A DNA stretch of 64,000 nt, taken from NCBI GenBank assembly GCA_051530055.1, contig CM121341.1:5456001-5520000 (forward strand), given 5' to 3'. The notes below the pieces were generated by a model. It was not told where the DNA came from, did not search any database, and worked only from the letters and a program-made list of their open reading frames with translations. Positions 63,701 to 64,000 of this stretch are shown in pieces. Origin of the DNA: Neoechinorhynchus agilis (taxonomy: Eukaryota; Acanthocephala). Position 1 is the stretch's first letter, and each line of letters opens with the position of its first letter. Both the position numbers and the translations under genes were made by a program.

Positions 63701-64000
63701 TCATCTGCCGTATTGATAATCAATCTGAGCATTTGCACAATTCCTTCGATTGTATTTGACGTCGCTTTGTATGGCGTCCGGCACATTGTTGGAGAAATAT
63801 TCTTCTGATGATGATGCATTTGCCATGTTCTGACATCGCGGAAAACGTTTTTGAGTTTGAAAGATTTAATTAAAAAATTTACTCACGGATTGTTTATGGT
63901 TACTCTGAGCAGTTGCTGCAGCAGCAGCCGCGGCCGCTGCAATGTGAGCCGCACTTTCATAATTTTGATAGGGCGGCATTTCATAGAAATACTGATTGGG
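63701..64000 (-). CDS. 3' end of a poly-alanine protein gene, cut by the window edge
   Basis: Exon 64000-63887 reads PNQYFYEMPPYQNYESAAHI, then an alanine run of eight, then TAQSNHKQS. A 57-base GT-AG intron (63886-63830) joins phase 0 to the last exon 63829-63701, NMANASSSEEYFSNN to ANAQIDYQYGR and stop. The alanine run, Tyr/Asn/Gln-rich low-complexity sequence and lack of membrane segments resemble the tail of a transcription factor, but no DNA-binding domain is in the window, so the family stays open. Confidence 0.6.

Overview
The window is nuclear DNA of a small-genome animal. The evidence is split genes with mostly short GT-AG introns (32 to 57 bases where I resolved the ends, a few of 300 to 540), animal gene families (an ABCC4/MRP4-type transporter, a SWEET sugar transporter, a protocadherin-like adhesion protein, a novel-type protein kinase C, a GT31 glycosyltransferase, a chitin-deacetylase-like protein), housekeeping genes (RPB5, PSMD11/RPN6, TACO1/YebC) and a nuclear tRNA-Ala(AGC). 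I cannot name the phylum. Nothing bacterial, viral-replicative or CRISPR-like was seen.

Layout. 1-10.9 kb is repeat-rich around one intact gene, RPB5 (3740-4363, minus). It holds a 148-bp tandem repeat, an old LTR-element fossil with a tRNA-derived SINE inside it, several LINE fragments of a CR1/Jockey-like family, a nine-copy 208-bp satellite (4.5-6.66 kb) and a decayed LINE of a second family (6.7-9.24 kb). 11.2-16.8 kb is one ABCC4-like gene on the minus strand, interrupted inside its first ATPase domain by a 319-bp inverted-repeat element. 17-20.1 kb holds decayed coding fragments and a 620-bp unit repeated 3.3 times. 20.99-26.44 kb and 45.89-51.34 kb are the two arms of a nearly identical inverted duplication of about 5.45 kb, each carrying an HROB-like OB-fold/PIP-box gene, a SWEET gene, a CK1-like kinase remnant and a small single-pass membrane protein. 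The 19.5-kb spacer holds a chitin-deacetylase-like pseudoenzyme, an intronless TPI-like pseudoenzyme, a 57-aa PMP3/UPF0057 gene, a PKC-like locus, PSMD11, several foldback elements, a second copy of the 6.7-kb LINE family, a CR1-like fragment and TACO1. Beyond the right arm lie a 174-bp tandem array (51.7-53.25 kb), a single-exon protocadherin-like gene (55.4-57.5 kb), a broken GT31 gene (58.9-59.8 kb), the tRNA (60.2 kb), a foldback element, and the 3' end of a poly-alanine protein running off the right edge.

The genes do not form a pathway; it is an ordinary animal gene neighbourhood remodelled by repeats. The most interesting points are: (1) the inverted duplication, with sharp edges and an older, more diverged layer of homology outside it; (2) inverted-repeat elements that interrupt the reading frames of two otherwise conserved genes without leaving a usable AG acceptor, so they are either inactivating insertions or non-canonical introns; and (3) divergent enzyme-like proteins (TPI-like, deacetylase-like) that have lost catalytic residues but keep long reading frames.
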